Shown piece after piece: positions 1 through 7,402 of a stretch of DNA of 12,617 bases. The DNA lies in assembly GCA_045586995.1 (NCBI GenBank), contig JAZNBI010000035.1, positions 1 to 12,617 of the forward strand, written 5' to 3'. The notes below the pieces were generated by a model. It saw only the letters and a program-made list of their open reading frames with translations. It did no database searches and was not told the origin of the DNA. The position numbers were made by a program, and so were the translations under genes. Positions within the stretch are counted from its first letter, which is position 1, and every line of letters starts with the position of its first letter. This stretch comes from JAZNBI01 sp045586995 (GTDB taxonomy: Bacteria; Bacillota; Clostridia; Oscillospirales; CAG-272).

Positions 1-10
1 GGAGAAATAT

Positions 11-874
11 ATGAATCTTTGTGACATAAAGGAAATACGTAGGATCTCCGAATTGTTCAATATAAAGCCAAGAAAAGAATACGGTCAAAACTTTCTTACC
101 GATAAGTTTATTGTCGAAGATATCGCTCAAAATTGCTGCGATAAAAACACTCGGACCATACTCGAAATCGGCCCCGGCATCGGCTCATTAACTCAGGAGC
201 TTGCCCTTCTCTATGACAAAGTGGTTTCGCTTGAAATTGACACCGCTCTCATTCCCGTGCTTTCATATACTCTTTCGGGACACAACAATATAGAAATTAT
301 AAACTGCGACGTAATGAAAGCGGATCTGGATTCACTCTTAAACCCGTATTTTCAAAGCGGAGCCGTATCGGTTTGCGCTAATCTTCCATATTACATAACC
401 ACCCCCATATTGATGCGGCTTATAGAAAGCGGCTTGCCGTTCGACTATATAACGGTTATGATACAATCAGAGGTCGCAGACCGTATATGCGCCAAAGCGG
501 GACACTCGGATTACGGTGCGATTACCGCCGTTATCGCGTACTACGGCAATGCGGAAAAGCTGTTTACGGTTGGCTCGGAGAATTTTTCACCTCAACCAAA
601 GGTTAATTCCACGGTAATCAGAATAAAATTATACAAGGAAAAGCCAATCGTACCGAAAAGCGAAAAGCTTTTGTTCCGTGTTATAAAAAGCGCATTCGAG
701 CAACGAAGAAAAACGCTTCTCAATGCCCTCTCTCACGGATTTCCCGAAATCGACAAGAGTAAAATAGCCGAACAAATCGAGCGGTGTGGATTTGCGCCTG
801 ATATTCGTGGCGAAAAGCTTGACATCTCTCAATTCGCAAAGCTTTCTGATGCTATATATGAGATTTCAAAATAA
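11..874 (+). CDS. rsmA: 16S rRNA (adenine1518-N6/adenine1519-N6)-dimethyltransferase RsmA (KsgA)
   Basis: This enzyme transfers four methyl groups from S-adenosylmethionine to two adjacent adenosines near the 3' end of 16S rRNA, late in 30S subunit maturation in the cytosol. The 287 residues match the usual family length. Visible motifs are GQNFL at about 25-29, the SAM-binding LEIGPGIGSLT at 51-61, the acidic SLEID around 73-77, the catalytic NLPYYIT at 124-130, and FSPQPKV in the central part. The C-terminal helical domain with FEQRRKTL is also present. The ATG at 11 is preceded by GGAGAA at 1-6, which fixes the start. Upstream neighbours are outside the window, so operon membership cannot be judged. 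Downstream it converges on a small minus-strand gene. Nothing looks broken. Confidence is high from motif order. Confidence 0.97.
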   Translation: MNLCDIKEIRRISELFNIKPRKEYGQNFLTDKFIVEDIAQNCCDKNTRTILEIGPGIGSLTQELALLYDKVVSLEIDTALIPVLSYTLSGHNNIEIINCDVMKADLDSLLNPYFQSGAVSVCANLPYYITTPILMRLIESGLPFDYITVMIQSEVADRICAKAGHSDYGAITAVIAYYGNAEKLFTVGSENFSPQPKVNSTVIRIKLYKEKPIVPKSEKLLFRVIKSAFEQRRKTLLNALSHGFPEIDKSKIAEQIERCGFAPDIRGEKLDISQFAKLSDAIYEISK

Positions 875-999
875 AAGGAAAGACTGTATCCTTAACAAAA
901 ATCATCGCAAACAAATGGGTGTAGTTCTTATCGGAGAAATCACGATAATGGCTCGTTCTCATAATATGGCGCAGATTTGCTCACAGTAAATAAATAATT

Positions 1000-1035
1000 A
1001 ACGCCGACAGATTTTACAAAAGGTCTGTCGGCGTT
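1000..1035 (-). terminator. Hairpin terminator of the small membrane-protein gene
   Basis: A perfect 12-bp inverted repeat (1000-1011 with 1024-1035) encloses a 12-nt loop. Read on the minus strand, the stem is followed by AATTATTTATTTA, a T-rich tract typical of intrinsic termination. Read on the plus strand no T-run follows, so it suits the minus-strand gene ending at 1057 better than rsmA. It may still limit read-through from rsmA. Confidence 0.7.
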
Positions 1036-1056
1036 CGCTATTCGATAAATTGGGAT

Positions 1057-1233
1057 TTATTTATCTTTTTCAAAGAGTCCCCAAACACTCATTACAAAAC
1101 CGAGTATAGGGAGTATGGCACACGCCACTGCTTCAAAATCCTCATCTACAATAAGTACATTCTTAAATTCTCCCACCAAAACAAATGCCATACTCATAAA
1201 AATCAATGCAATTCCAAACAGTATCTTTTTCAT
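1057..1233 (-). CDS. Small hydrophobic two-helix membrane protein of unknown function
   Basis: A 58-residue protein that I do not recognise. It begins MKKILFGIALIF and has two hydrophobic stretches (about 4-22 and 38-54) separated by an acidic segment around VDEDFE. It ends in charged FEKDK. The likely topology is two membrane spans with a short acidic loop. The ATG at 1233 is chosen because the Shine-Dalgarno AAGGAGA lies about 10 nt upstream (GGAG at 1247-1244). An in-frame GTG at 1242 would touch that site directly, so it is unlikely to be used. A minus-strand hairpin terminator follows the stop. The good ribosome site and the terminator favour a real gene. No function is claimed. Confidence 0.65.
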   Translation of the reverse strand: MKKILFGIALIFMSMAFVLVGEFKNVLIVDEDFEAVACAILPILGFVMSVWGLFEKDK

Positions 1234-1329
1234 GAAATACACTCTCCTTCATCAAATTCTTATTTGTTCTGCCTTATCGCCAGTTTCGCCTTTGTATTAC
1301 AAACGCACAAGACAAAGCCCATACCCCTT

Positions 1330-1408
1330 TTGTAGGGCGGGGGTTTACTCCCGCCGCTTTATCAACGTGAAATGTTCGTTTCGGCGGGAGCAAGCCCCCG
1401 CCCTACGA
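1330..1408. repeat. GC-rich inverted-repeat element (MITE/REP-like)
   Basis: Two 25-bp arms (1332-1356 and 1382-1406) are inverted copies differing at two positions, and they enclose a 25-nt loop. One mismatch would be a G-T wobble. Pairing can be extended outward to 1330 and 1408. The arms are built of G/C blocks (GTAGGGCGGGGG and CTCCCGCCG) and stand out sharply from AT-rich flanks. No coding sequence or T-run adjoins it, so it is not a standard terminator. Short palindromic GC-rich elements of this style occur in many copies in clostridial genomes. Membership in such a family is inferred from form alone. Confidence 0.7.
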
Positions 1409-1418
1409 CATCACCCTC

Positions 1419-1448
1419 ATTATAACACAAATCGGCAGAGAAAACGAA
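1419..1448 (-). promoter_or_regulatory. Candidate extended -10 promoter upstream of the hairpin element
   Basis: Read on the minus strand, TGTTATAAT (1427-1419) matches an extended -10 box perfectly. The -35 is poor (TTCGTT at 1448-1443, 18-nt spacing). Transcription from here would run through the 1330-1408 hairpin and reach the small membrane-protein gene at 1233. That would give a leader of roughly 180 nt containing the hairpin. No better promoter was found between the hairpin and that gene. Confidence 0.35.
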
Positions 1449-1503
1449 CATGTCTTTTTAAAATAAATACACTTTATAATGCGTATGCCCAAATAGCTAC
1501 CCA

Positions 1504-2667
1504 TTATTTTTGTCTTACAAGTGTACTTATACCACTGTTTAAAGCAACTATAAGTTCATCCGCTTCGATTTTCGAATTAAATTCGGATAAGCTTATACGA
1601 AGCGAACAATCCGCTTCCTTCGGTGAAAGTCCAAAAGCTATCAGCGCGCTGCTTGGCTTTAAGGAGCGCGACGAGCACGCCGAGCCGCTCGAAACGTATA
1701 TTCCCTTACCCGAAAGATAATGAAGCATCGTTTCGCTTTTTATATTAGGCAACGTAATATTCAAAACATGAGGAGCAACAGCTCCCTTGGGAATATTTAA
1801 TTTAACCTCTGCTTGAGAAAACTTATCTATTAAATACTGTCTTAATTCTGCCATCTTATTTGTGCGACTATCAAAATCATTCCAAAAATCACGAACCGCT
1901 TCGCCGAATCCAACGATTCCAAGCACGTTTTCCGTACCCGAACGAAAGCCATCTTCCTGACCTCCGCCAAGAATAATGGGAACTATTTTTTTGGATCTGA
2001 TTATATTTGAATCAATATAAAGCGCGCCAACACCCTTAGGTCCGTGAATTTTGTGAGAGCTTACGGTAAGCAAATCTGCACAAAGCTCGGCAGGTGAAAT
2101 TCTGACCTTCATAAATCCCTGAACGGCGTCACAATGAGTAATTATTTCCCTGTTCGTCTTTTTTGCCATCGAAAACAGCCGTCCGACATCATAAAGCGCG
2201 CCGCTTTCGTTATTTACCATCATTGCCGAGACCATAAATACGTCGCCTCGCAAAGCTTGTTCGGCGAAATCAAGGTCAAGAACACCGTTTTTTGTAGGGA
2301 TTCGAATAATTTCGAATCTGTCCTGTTCAAGGCGGCGCAAGGTGTTTTCAACAGACGGATGCTCGGAGTCGGTCGCGATAATTTTATTCGCTGTTCTCCG
2401 TGTCTTAGCATAACAGCATCCAAAAAGCGCGAGGTTATTTGCCTCTGTTCCCGAAGCGGTAAAAACAATTTTTCCCGAAAACTGTCGAACAGAAAGCGCC
2501 AAAAGCAGCTCCCGTCTTGCCGCATCAACCATTTTTTGTGCCTCAAGCCCTGCGGCATGAAGCGACGACGGATTGCCAAACGTGTCTATCGCCTCGTACA
2601 TTTTGAGCTTAACCTTCTCGCTGAGTGCAGTTGTAGCACTATTATCAAAATATATTTTTTTCGTCAT
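1504..2667 (-). CDS. Cysteine desulfurase, NifS/IscS family (PLP-dependent)
   Basis: A class V aminotransferase-fold enzyme that takes sulfur from cysteine, leaving alanine and an enzyme persulfide that feeds Fe-S cluster or thiolated-tRNA synthesis in the cytosol. The 387 residues are typical. Seen in order are YFDNSATT at the N-terminus, His103 in SEHPSV, VNNESG at 151-156, Asp180 in HCDAVQG, and the PLP lysine Lys206 in SSHKIHGPKG. RSGTENV at 242-248 and the persulfide Cys331 in SSGSACSS follow. The SSGSACSS loop suggests the group I (NifS/IscS) type. The ATG overlaps the preceding lipoprotein stop by one base (TAATG) and has no Shine-Dalgarno of its own, so translation is probably coupled. 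It is last in the seven-gene run. No IscU/NifU scaffold, IscR or ThiI is adjacent, so the sulfur acceptor is unknown and no specific symbol is given. Confidence 0.93.
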   Translation of the reverse strand: MTKKIYFDNSATTALSEKVKLKMYEAIDTFGNPSSLHAAGLEAQKMVDAARRELLLALSVRQFSGKIVFTASGTEANNLALFGCCYAKTRRTANKIIATDSEHPSVENTLRRLEQDRFEIIRIPTKNGVLDLDFAEQALRGDVFMVSAMMVNNESGALYDVGRLFSMAKKTNREIITHCDAVQGFMKVRISPAELCADLLTVSSHKIHGPKGVGALYIDSNIIRSKKIVPIILGGGQEDGFRSGTENVLGIVGFGEAVRDFWNDFDSRTNKMAELRQYLIDKFSQAEVKLNIPKGAVAPHVLNITLPNIKSETMLHYLSGKGIYVSSGSACSSRSLKPSSALIAFGLSPKEADCSLRISLSEFNSKIEADELIVALNSGISTLVRQK

Positions 2668-3212
2668 TATTTAAACAAAAAGTTGTTCATTATCGTTTCA
2701 ACCTCGGAAAGATGAGTTGCATATCTGTCTTCAAGTGCGGTATACGTGAATACATAAAAAATATCATTTTTTTGAGCAATAACCTCGGATATCATATATT
2801 TTTCATTTCCGAGTGTCGCCTTGAATTCATATTTTTTAGCATCTGTATCTCCGAGCTTTGCCGAAGCTCCCGAGGTAACAAGCTCATATCCTTGCGAGAA
2901 ATATGTTTTATATTCGTTTTCGGTTTTCTCCCAAAAGCTATCTATATCCAACATTGTAACATCCGCCAAATATGCACTCACCGACACGTTGGACTTGTCC
3001 AATGCCGAAAAATATGCACCCGATGTCTTTCCCTGTGACAAGGTCCATGACTTTGGAACGAAAAGATAATATTGTTCATTTTCTTCGGACGCTATCTGCA
3101 TTCCGTCGGGAACAATAACATCTTGATTTTCACACGCCGTCAGTGAAAACAGAAAGGAAACCGCCAAAACAAGAATAATTGCCTTATTAAATATTTTCAT
3201 TTTATTTACCAT
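2667..3212 (-). CDS. PsbP-like (DUF1795-type) lipoprotein
   Basis: A probable surface lipoprotein of 181 residues. A basic N-terminus and a hydrophobic stretch (AIILVLAVSFLFS) lead into the lipobox LTAC, with Cys27 the lipidation site. The mature part has YYLFVPKSWTLS, SNVSVSAY, the helix-like DSFWEKTENEYKTYFSQGYELV, KKYEFKA and FYVFTYTALEDRY. This order resembles PsbP-fold/DUF1795 proteins, and the assignment comes from pattern memory. The function of such lipoproteins in Firmicutes is not established. Two starts are possible. The ATG at 3212 has AAAGG only 2 nt away, and the ATG at 3200 (MKIFNK) has it 14 nt away. Neither spacing is ideal. The gene follows the PLP lyase after 21 nt and overlaps the cysteine desulfurase by 1 nt. 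Confidence 0.75.
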   Translation of the reverse strand: MVNKMKIFNKAIILVLAVSFLFSLTACENQDVIVPDGMQIASEENEQYYLFVPKSWTLSQGKTSGAYFSALDKSNVSVSAYLADVTMLDIDSFWEKTENEYKTYFSQGYELVTSGASAKLGDTDAKKYEFKATLGNEKYMISEVIAQKNDIFYVFTYTALEDRYATHLSEVETIMNNFLFK

Positions 3213-3233
3213 AACCTTTCAAATATGTTGTGA

Positions 3234-4490
3234 TTATTCACCAATTACCGCAGCGGCAGCCGACAAAATACCGATTTTACCGCTCTCATATGTCAAGCCG
3301 CCCTGAAAGAATGCAGTATACGGCGGTTTCAATGGACCGTCTGCGCTAAGCTCAATTGATGCTCCTTGGACGAAGGTTCCTGCCGCCATAATAACCTTAT
3401 CGGAATATCCGGGCATCTCCCACGGCTCGGGAACAACAAACGAATCAACAGGAGAGCCGGCTTGAATGCCTTTGCAAAAGCTGCAAAGCTTTTCGGGGCT
3501 TTCCATAATAACCGTCTGTATAATATCATGACGCTTAACGTTCCACATCGGCTCAACCTTATATCCCAAAGCATCAAAAATAAATGCTGCAAGGTGCGCG
3601 GTTTTCAGTGCTTGCGCGGTAGTATGCGGCGCATAAAAAAGTTCTTTATACATATTTTTATTCTGACCAATTGTTGCGCCGACCTCATTACCGACTCCTA
3701 CGGTCGTAAGTCGATATGACGCAAGCTCAACTGCGCGTTTTGTACCCGCAATATATCCGCCTGTATCCGCCATTCCGCCGCCCGGATTTTTTATGAGCGA
3801 GCCGATTATCATATCCGCGCCGACGTCGGTCGGCTCACGGTCTTCAACAAATTCGCCGTAGCAGTTATCTACGACTACAAATAAATTATCGTTTTTGAGT
3901 TTTTTTACAAAGCGAGCTGCTTCGCCAATTTCTTCAACGCTGAGTGTTTTGCGATTGAGATATCCCTTTGAACGTTGAATAAAGACTACTTTTATTCTGT
4001 CGCCGAATTCTTTAAAAGCGTTCTCGATTTTTGAAAAGTCAAATTTCCCGCCATCCAAAAGGTCTATTTGGCGGTACTCCACACCGAAATCACGTAATGA
4101 ACCATCTCCCGCATTCCCCGAAATACCAATTACTTCTTCGAGAGTATCATATGGCTTTCCCGAAATTGAAAGCATAATATCTCCGGGGCGTAAAAGTCCG
4201 AAAAGTCCTATTGACAGTGCATGTGTACCGTTTACAATATTATGTCTGACAAACGCCGCCTCTACGCCCATAACGCGCGCCCAAATCTCGTCTAAAGTAT
4301 CTCTGCCTTTATCAGAATATCCATATCCGCTGGTAGAATTAAACATAGCTTCGGAAACTCGAAATTCATGAAAAGCGTCCATAATTTTTTCAGTGTTTTT
4401 ATAAGAAATAGCATCTATTTCATTAAAATAGGGTAAAAGCTCACTTTCCGCGCGTGCACAAAGGTCGGTAAGTTGTTTTGAAAATAACAT
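3234..4490 (-). CDS. Methionine gamma-lyase family / Alum_res protein (PLP-dependent)
   Basis: A 418-residue fold-type I PLP enzyme of the family once named aluminium resistance protein (Alum_res) and now usually annotated as methionine gamma-lyase family. Its physiological substrate is not known, and Cys/Met-type C-S bond cleavage is inferred from the superfamily. Visible landmarks are SGYGYSDKGRD near 54-64, NGTHAL at 87-92 in the cofactor-binding region, Asp208 in VVVDNCYGEF, and the presumed Schiff-base Lys234 in GSLIKNPGGGMADTGGYIAG. The C-terminal ASIELSADGP and QGGLTYE segments are also present. The start at 4490 has GGAG at 4499-4496 and a short spacer. That ribosome site lies beside the stop of the DUF975 gene, consistent with cotranscription. 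Sharing a run with a cysteine desulfurase hints at sulfur amino-acid metabolism but does not prove it. Confidence 0.9.
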   Translation of the reverse strand: MLFSKQLTDLCARAESELLPYFNEIDAISYKNTEKIMDAFHEFRVSEAMFNSTSGYGYSDKGRDTLDEIWARVMGVEAAFVRHNIVNGTHALSIGLFGLLRPGDIMLSISGKPYDTLEEVIGISGNAGDGSLRDFGVEYRQIDLLDGGKFDFSKIENAFKEFGDRIKVVFIQRSKGYLNRKTLSVEEIGEAARFVKKLKNDNLFVVVDNCYGEFVEDREPTDVGADMIIGSLIKNPGGGMADTGGYIAGTKRAVELASYRLTTVGVGNEVGATIGQNKNMYKELFYAPHTTAQALKTAHLAAFIFDALGYKVEPMWNVKRHDIIQTVIMESPEKLCSFCKGIQAGSPVDSFVVPEPWEMPGYSDKVIMAAGTFVQGASIELSADGPLKPPYTAFFQGGLTYESGKIGILSAAAAVIGE

Positions 4491-4501
4491 AAGCTCTCCT
4501 T

Positions 4502-5305
4502 TTAATTTTCACTACCGGGAATATATGTCGGCTCTTCTGTATAGTTTGTACCGTTATCTTTGTTTTCTTGTTCTCTTATGACGATTTCATAAAACGCCGC
4601 CTGTGATGCATTGATATACGGATTCAACCATATAAATCCGATACCGCAGGTCAAAACGCTCAAAACAGCGTATCCAAGAAAGCTTAAGTATAGTCCGAAA
4701 AGCTCGGCTTTATGTCCCTTCATAAGCTTTTTTGACATTTTAAGAGCTTCGGCTCCCGTAATATTGGGATTGTCCGAAAGTATATACGGTGCCATAGAAT
4801 ATGAAAGCGACGCCACAATGCCGGGAATTATAAACAGAAGCGACCAAAGGAAAACAAATATCCCTCTCAAAAGATTCATAACAAATCCCGCGAGAAAGCT
4901 TTTTTCGAAATATGAAAAAATATCCTTTATATTCGGTCTTTTCCCGCTTATCATATTGAGATTAAATTTTGAATATCCTATTTCAACGACTCCGCCCACA
5001 ATAAAATTAGCTACCGAAATCATAGAAGTAATCGTTCCGAGAAATGCAAATACTATTAATATCAAACCCGAAAAAGCAAAGCTTTCCCACCAAACAATAA
5101 TGTCTTCTATAAATTCGGGAGTAGTCGCCGCGTCAAGCTCTCCAAGCTCGAAATCAAAACTGATCAAGCTGCCTTGCCCGACTCCAAAAAAAGATATCAA
5201 AAGACAAGCCGCAATTGCAACCCACCAATTACCGCCTTTAAGCGAATTGCGCGCTCTTTGACGAACAGAAGAAAGTGTGTAAGATTTTTGATATTTATTT
5301 TCCAT
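4502..5305 (-). CDS. DUF975 family integral membrane protein
   Basis: A 267-residue multi-pass membrane protein of family DUF975, function unknown. Family features are the N-terminal SSVRQRARNSLKGGNWW just before the first membrane helix, GYSKFNLNMISGKRPNIKDIFSYF in the middle, and WSLLFIIPGIVASLSYSMAPYIL. EALKMSKKLMKGHKAELFGLYLSFLGY, CGIGFIWLNPY and FYE follow. About five or six hydrophobic segments are visible. The C-terminus is hydrophilic and acidic. The ATG at 5305 is preferred because AAAGGAGA (5319-5312) sits about 7 nt upstream. An in-frame ATG at 5311 lies directly against that site. The Shine-Dalgarno overlaps the stop codon of the preceding M42 gene, indicating tight coupling in the same transcript. 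Confidence 0.92.
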   Translation of the reverse strand: MENKYQKSYTLSSVRQRARNSLKGGNWWVAIAACLLISFFGVGQGSLISFDFELGELDAATTPEFIEDIIVWWESFAFSGLILIVFAFLGTITSMISVANFIVGGVVEIGYSKFNLNMISGKRPNIKDIFSYFEKSFLAGFVMNLLRGIFVFLWSLLFIIPGIVASLSYSMAPYILSDNPNITGAEALKMSKKLMKGHKAELFGLYLSFLGYAVLSVLTCGIGFIWLNPYINASQAAFYEIVIREQENKDNGTNYTEEPTYIPGSEN

Positions 5306-5317
5306 TATCATTCTCCT

Positions 5318-6316
5318 TTAAATTGATTCAATAAAGCCAAGTGCAAGTGAAACACACGCCTGCGCATCTGTAATATCAATAATCTCCACATTTGAATGAA
5401 TATATTTCGACGGTATCGATATAGCGCCTACCTTAACACCAAGCCCTGTCATTTGTATAGAGCTTGTATCGGTTCCACCGCGTATCAGTATCTCGCTTTG
5501 ATGCTTTATTTTTTTCTCTTTTGCAACAGTCAAAAGCTTTTCGACGATCTCGGTATTACAAATAACCGATGAATCCTTTATTTTAATTGCCGCGCCGTCG
5601 CCAACCTTAACTGCCATCGGCTTTGCTCCGATAGCATCTCCTGTGCCTGTGACATCAAATACAAGTGCATAGTCGGGTGCAATTGCAAATGCCGCCGGCT
5701 TTGCGCCGCGTGCACCGACCTCCTCTTGAACCGAAAAGACATAATAAATATCATCCTTGCAACCAACCGATGCAATTTCTCGGGCAATTTTTATCAAAAC
5801 AGCGCAACCGACTCTGTCATCAAACGGTCTGCCTGCCACGCGGTTTTTACAAAGCCGAGTAAAGCTTGGCTCGGTGACTAAAAAATCTCCGATTTTCACT
5901 CTTGATTCGGCATCCTTTTTATTGGTCGCTCCTATATCCACATAGAATTTATCAAAAGTATAGTCCTGAGGTTTAACGCCGACTTCGGGCACAAGAACTC
6001 CCTTTGTACCATTTTCAAAAACAACGATGCTATAAGCAGCTGCAGAATAATTTATACCTCCAATGGGGGCGCAACGTATATAACCGTTATCCTCGATAAA
6101 GGTAACCATAAACCCGATTTCATCCATATGTGCGCAAAGCATTATCTTTTTTTTATTCTTGCCGCTTCCTTTTTTGAGAGCTATAAGATTTCCCAAGCTG
6201 TCGTTATAACATTCATCCGCAAACGGGAGTATTTCATCGCGCAAAAGCTCGGAAACGGCACCTTCTCTTCCCGAAACAGACGGGCAGTTTATTATTTTTT
6301 TTAGAAGCTTATACAT
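5318..6316 (-). CDS. M42 family metallopeptidase (TET-type aminopeptidase), third of the triad
   Basis: A cytosolic zinc/cobalt aminopeptidase of family M42, expected to trim N-terminal residues from short peptides in a large TET-like assembly. The 332 residues match the family. All expected ligands are visible: His63 and Asp65 in CAHMDEIG, Asp166 in PFDDRVG, the catalytic/metal pair Glu198-Glu199 in SVQEEVGARG, Asp221 in VFDVTG, and His307 in KYIHS. RGGTDTSSI at 279-287 is the conserved loop before the last histidine. The start at 6316 has AAAGGA about 10 nt upstream, inside the 21-nt gap after the preceding M42 gene. Of the three copies, this one looks the most canonical. Side-chain specificity (Glu/Asp, Lys or hydrophobic) cannot be read from the sequence. 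Confidence 0.94.
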   Translation of the reverse strand: MYKLLKKIINCPSVSGREGAVSELLRDEILPFADECYNDSLGNLIALKKGSGKNKKKIMLCAHMDEIGFMVTFIEDNGYIRCAPIGGINYSAAAYSIVVFENGTKGVLVPEVGVKPQDYTFDKFYVDIGATNKKDAESRVKIGDFLVTEPSFTRLCKNRVAGRPFDDRVGCAVLIKIAREIASVGCKDDIYYVFSVQEEVGARGAKPAAFAIAPDYALVFDVTGTGDAIGAKPMAVKVGDGAAIKIKDSSVICNTEIVEKLLTVAKEKKIKHQSEILIRGGTDTSSIQMTGLGVKVGAISIPSKYIHSNVEIIDITDAQACVSLALGFIESI

Positions 6317-6337
6317 ATCGATTTTGTCCTTTCCGAA

Positions 6338-7402
6338 TTATATATTCCAACAGATAAGCATTTGATATACCAGATTTTTGATAGCCGAATAATCCTCAAG
6401 CGAGCAAACGCAGGAAGCCGAATGAAGATACCTTGTGGGTGCGGAAATTGCAAGCGTGCAAATTCCGACACCTGATTTATGAATGTGCCCCGCATCGTTT
6501 CCGCCCGATATATATCTTTTTATCTGCGCCGGAATATTATTGATTTTTGCAACATTCATAGCAAAATCTATAAATTCCCTGCCGTAAATTGTAGAACGGT
6601 CTGCAAATGAAATAACCGCTCCCCCTCCGACCTCTGCTACACGCGAATTTTTCGGAACGTTTGGAAGGTCGGCAATCGCCGTGCTTTCAAGCACAAGTGA
6701 ATAGTCGGGAGCAATAATATTCGCAGCTGTCAAAGCACCCGAAAGTCCTATTTCTTCCCTTACGGTAAATGCAAAATAAACATCAAACGGCAACGATACG
6801 TTGTCATTTTTTATTTTTCGCATTGTTTCGATCATAACAGCGCAACCCAATCTATCGTCAATTGCTTTGCCTTTGATGTTTTTTTCATCATCACCGAACT
6901 CGACAAAATCAGAATCGAAGTTTCCGTAATCGCCTATTGATAAATATTCTTCGGTTTCGCTCTTAGACCTCGATCCGATATCTATATACATATTTTCTAC
7001 CGATGTGGGCTTTTTCCTTTCATCAACTTTTTGATGATGGATCGCCTTTGAGGCGATAACACCCTTAATTTGCTTTCCCTCGTTGCCTAAAATAACATTT
7101 CGTCCGCACAAAACGCTGTCATCTATTCCGCCGACGGTTTCAAATTTTATATATCCATCGTCGTCGATACCCTTTATTATAAATCCGACCTCATCCATAT
7201 GGGCGGAAATCATAATTTTTCTTGTGCTGTCGATTTTTGATTTAACTTTAACTATCAGATTTCCAAGTTTATCAACGGTGTATTCATCAAAGCATCCGTC
7301 GATCTGTGTCAAAATAAAATCTCTGACGTTATCCTCGCATCCGCTCGGCCCAAAAAGATTACAAAGCTCTCTTATAAGCTCTTTTGATTTATACTCATTC
7401 AT
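6338..7402 (-). CDS. M42 family metallopeptidase (TET-type aminopeptidase), second of the triad
   Basis: A 354-residue M42 aminopeptidase with an intact dinuclear metal site: His68 and Asp70 in SAHMDEVG, Asp182 in AIDDRLG, Glu216-Glu217 in TVREEIGLSG, Glu239 in VLESTAIAD and His327 in RYLHSAS. The third ligand position carries Glu rather than the Asp found in the two neighbours, a swap that occurs naturally in the family. SGGNDAGHIH at 299-308 is the active-site loop. The ATG overlaps the stop of the preceding M42 gene in an ATGA arrangement (7402-7399). Its Shine-Dalgarno GGAGG lies inside the 3' end of that gene about 10 nt upstream, so the two are translationally coupled. This favours balanced synthesis, as expected if they assemble together. 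Confidence 0.93.
   Translation of the reverse strand: MNEYKSKELIRELCNLFGPSGCEDNVRDFILTQIDGCFDEYTVDKLGNLIVKVKSKIDSTRKIMISAHMDEVGFIIKGIDDDGYIKFETVGGIDDSVLCGRNVILGNEGKQIKGVIASKAIHHQKVDERKKPTSVENMYIDIGSRSKSETEEYLSIGDYGNFDSDFVEFGDDEKNIKGKAIDDRLGCAVMIETMRKIKNDNVSLPFDVYFAFTVREEIGLSGALTAANIIAPDYSLVLESTAIADLPNVPKNSRVAEVGGGAVISFADRSTIYGREFIDFAMNVAKINNIPAQIKRYISGGNDAGHIHKSGVGICTLAISAPTRYLHSASCVCSLEDYSAIKNLVYQMLICWNI

Noticed and set aside
915..989. A 24-codon open frame (starts MGVVLIGEI) after rsmA.
   Set aside because: No Shine-Dalgarno, no recognisable product, and it lies in a 125-nt spacer between rsmA and the terminator. The rest of this spacer shows nothing I can name.
1115..1720. A 201-codon plus-strand open frame running through the small gene, the palindrome and the cysteine desulfurase 3' end.
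   Set aside because: It is antisense to two supported genes, crosses the non-coding repeat, and its translation has no family character.
2134..2715. A 193-codon plus-strand open frame opposite the cysteine desulfurase.
   Set aside because: Composition reads as an antisense shadow of a confidently identified gene, with no ribosome site or motif.
4611..5261. A 216-codon plus-strand open frame opposite the DUF975 gene.
   Set aside because: The minus-strand frame matches DUF975 across its length. The plus-strand translation has no recognisable features.
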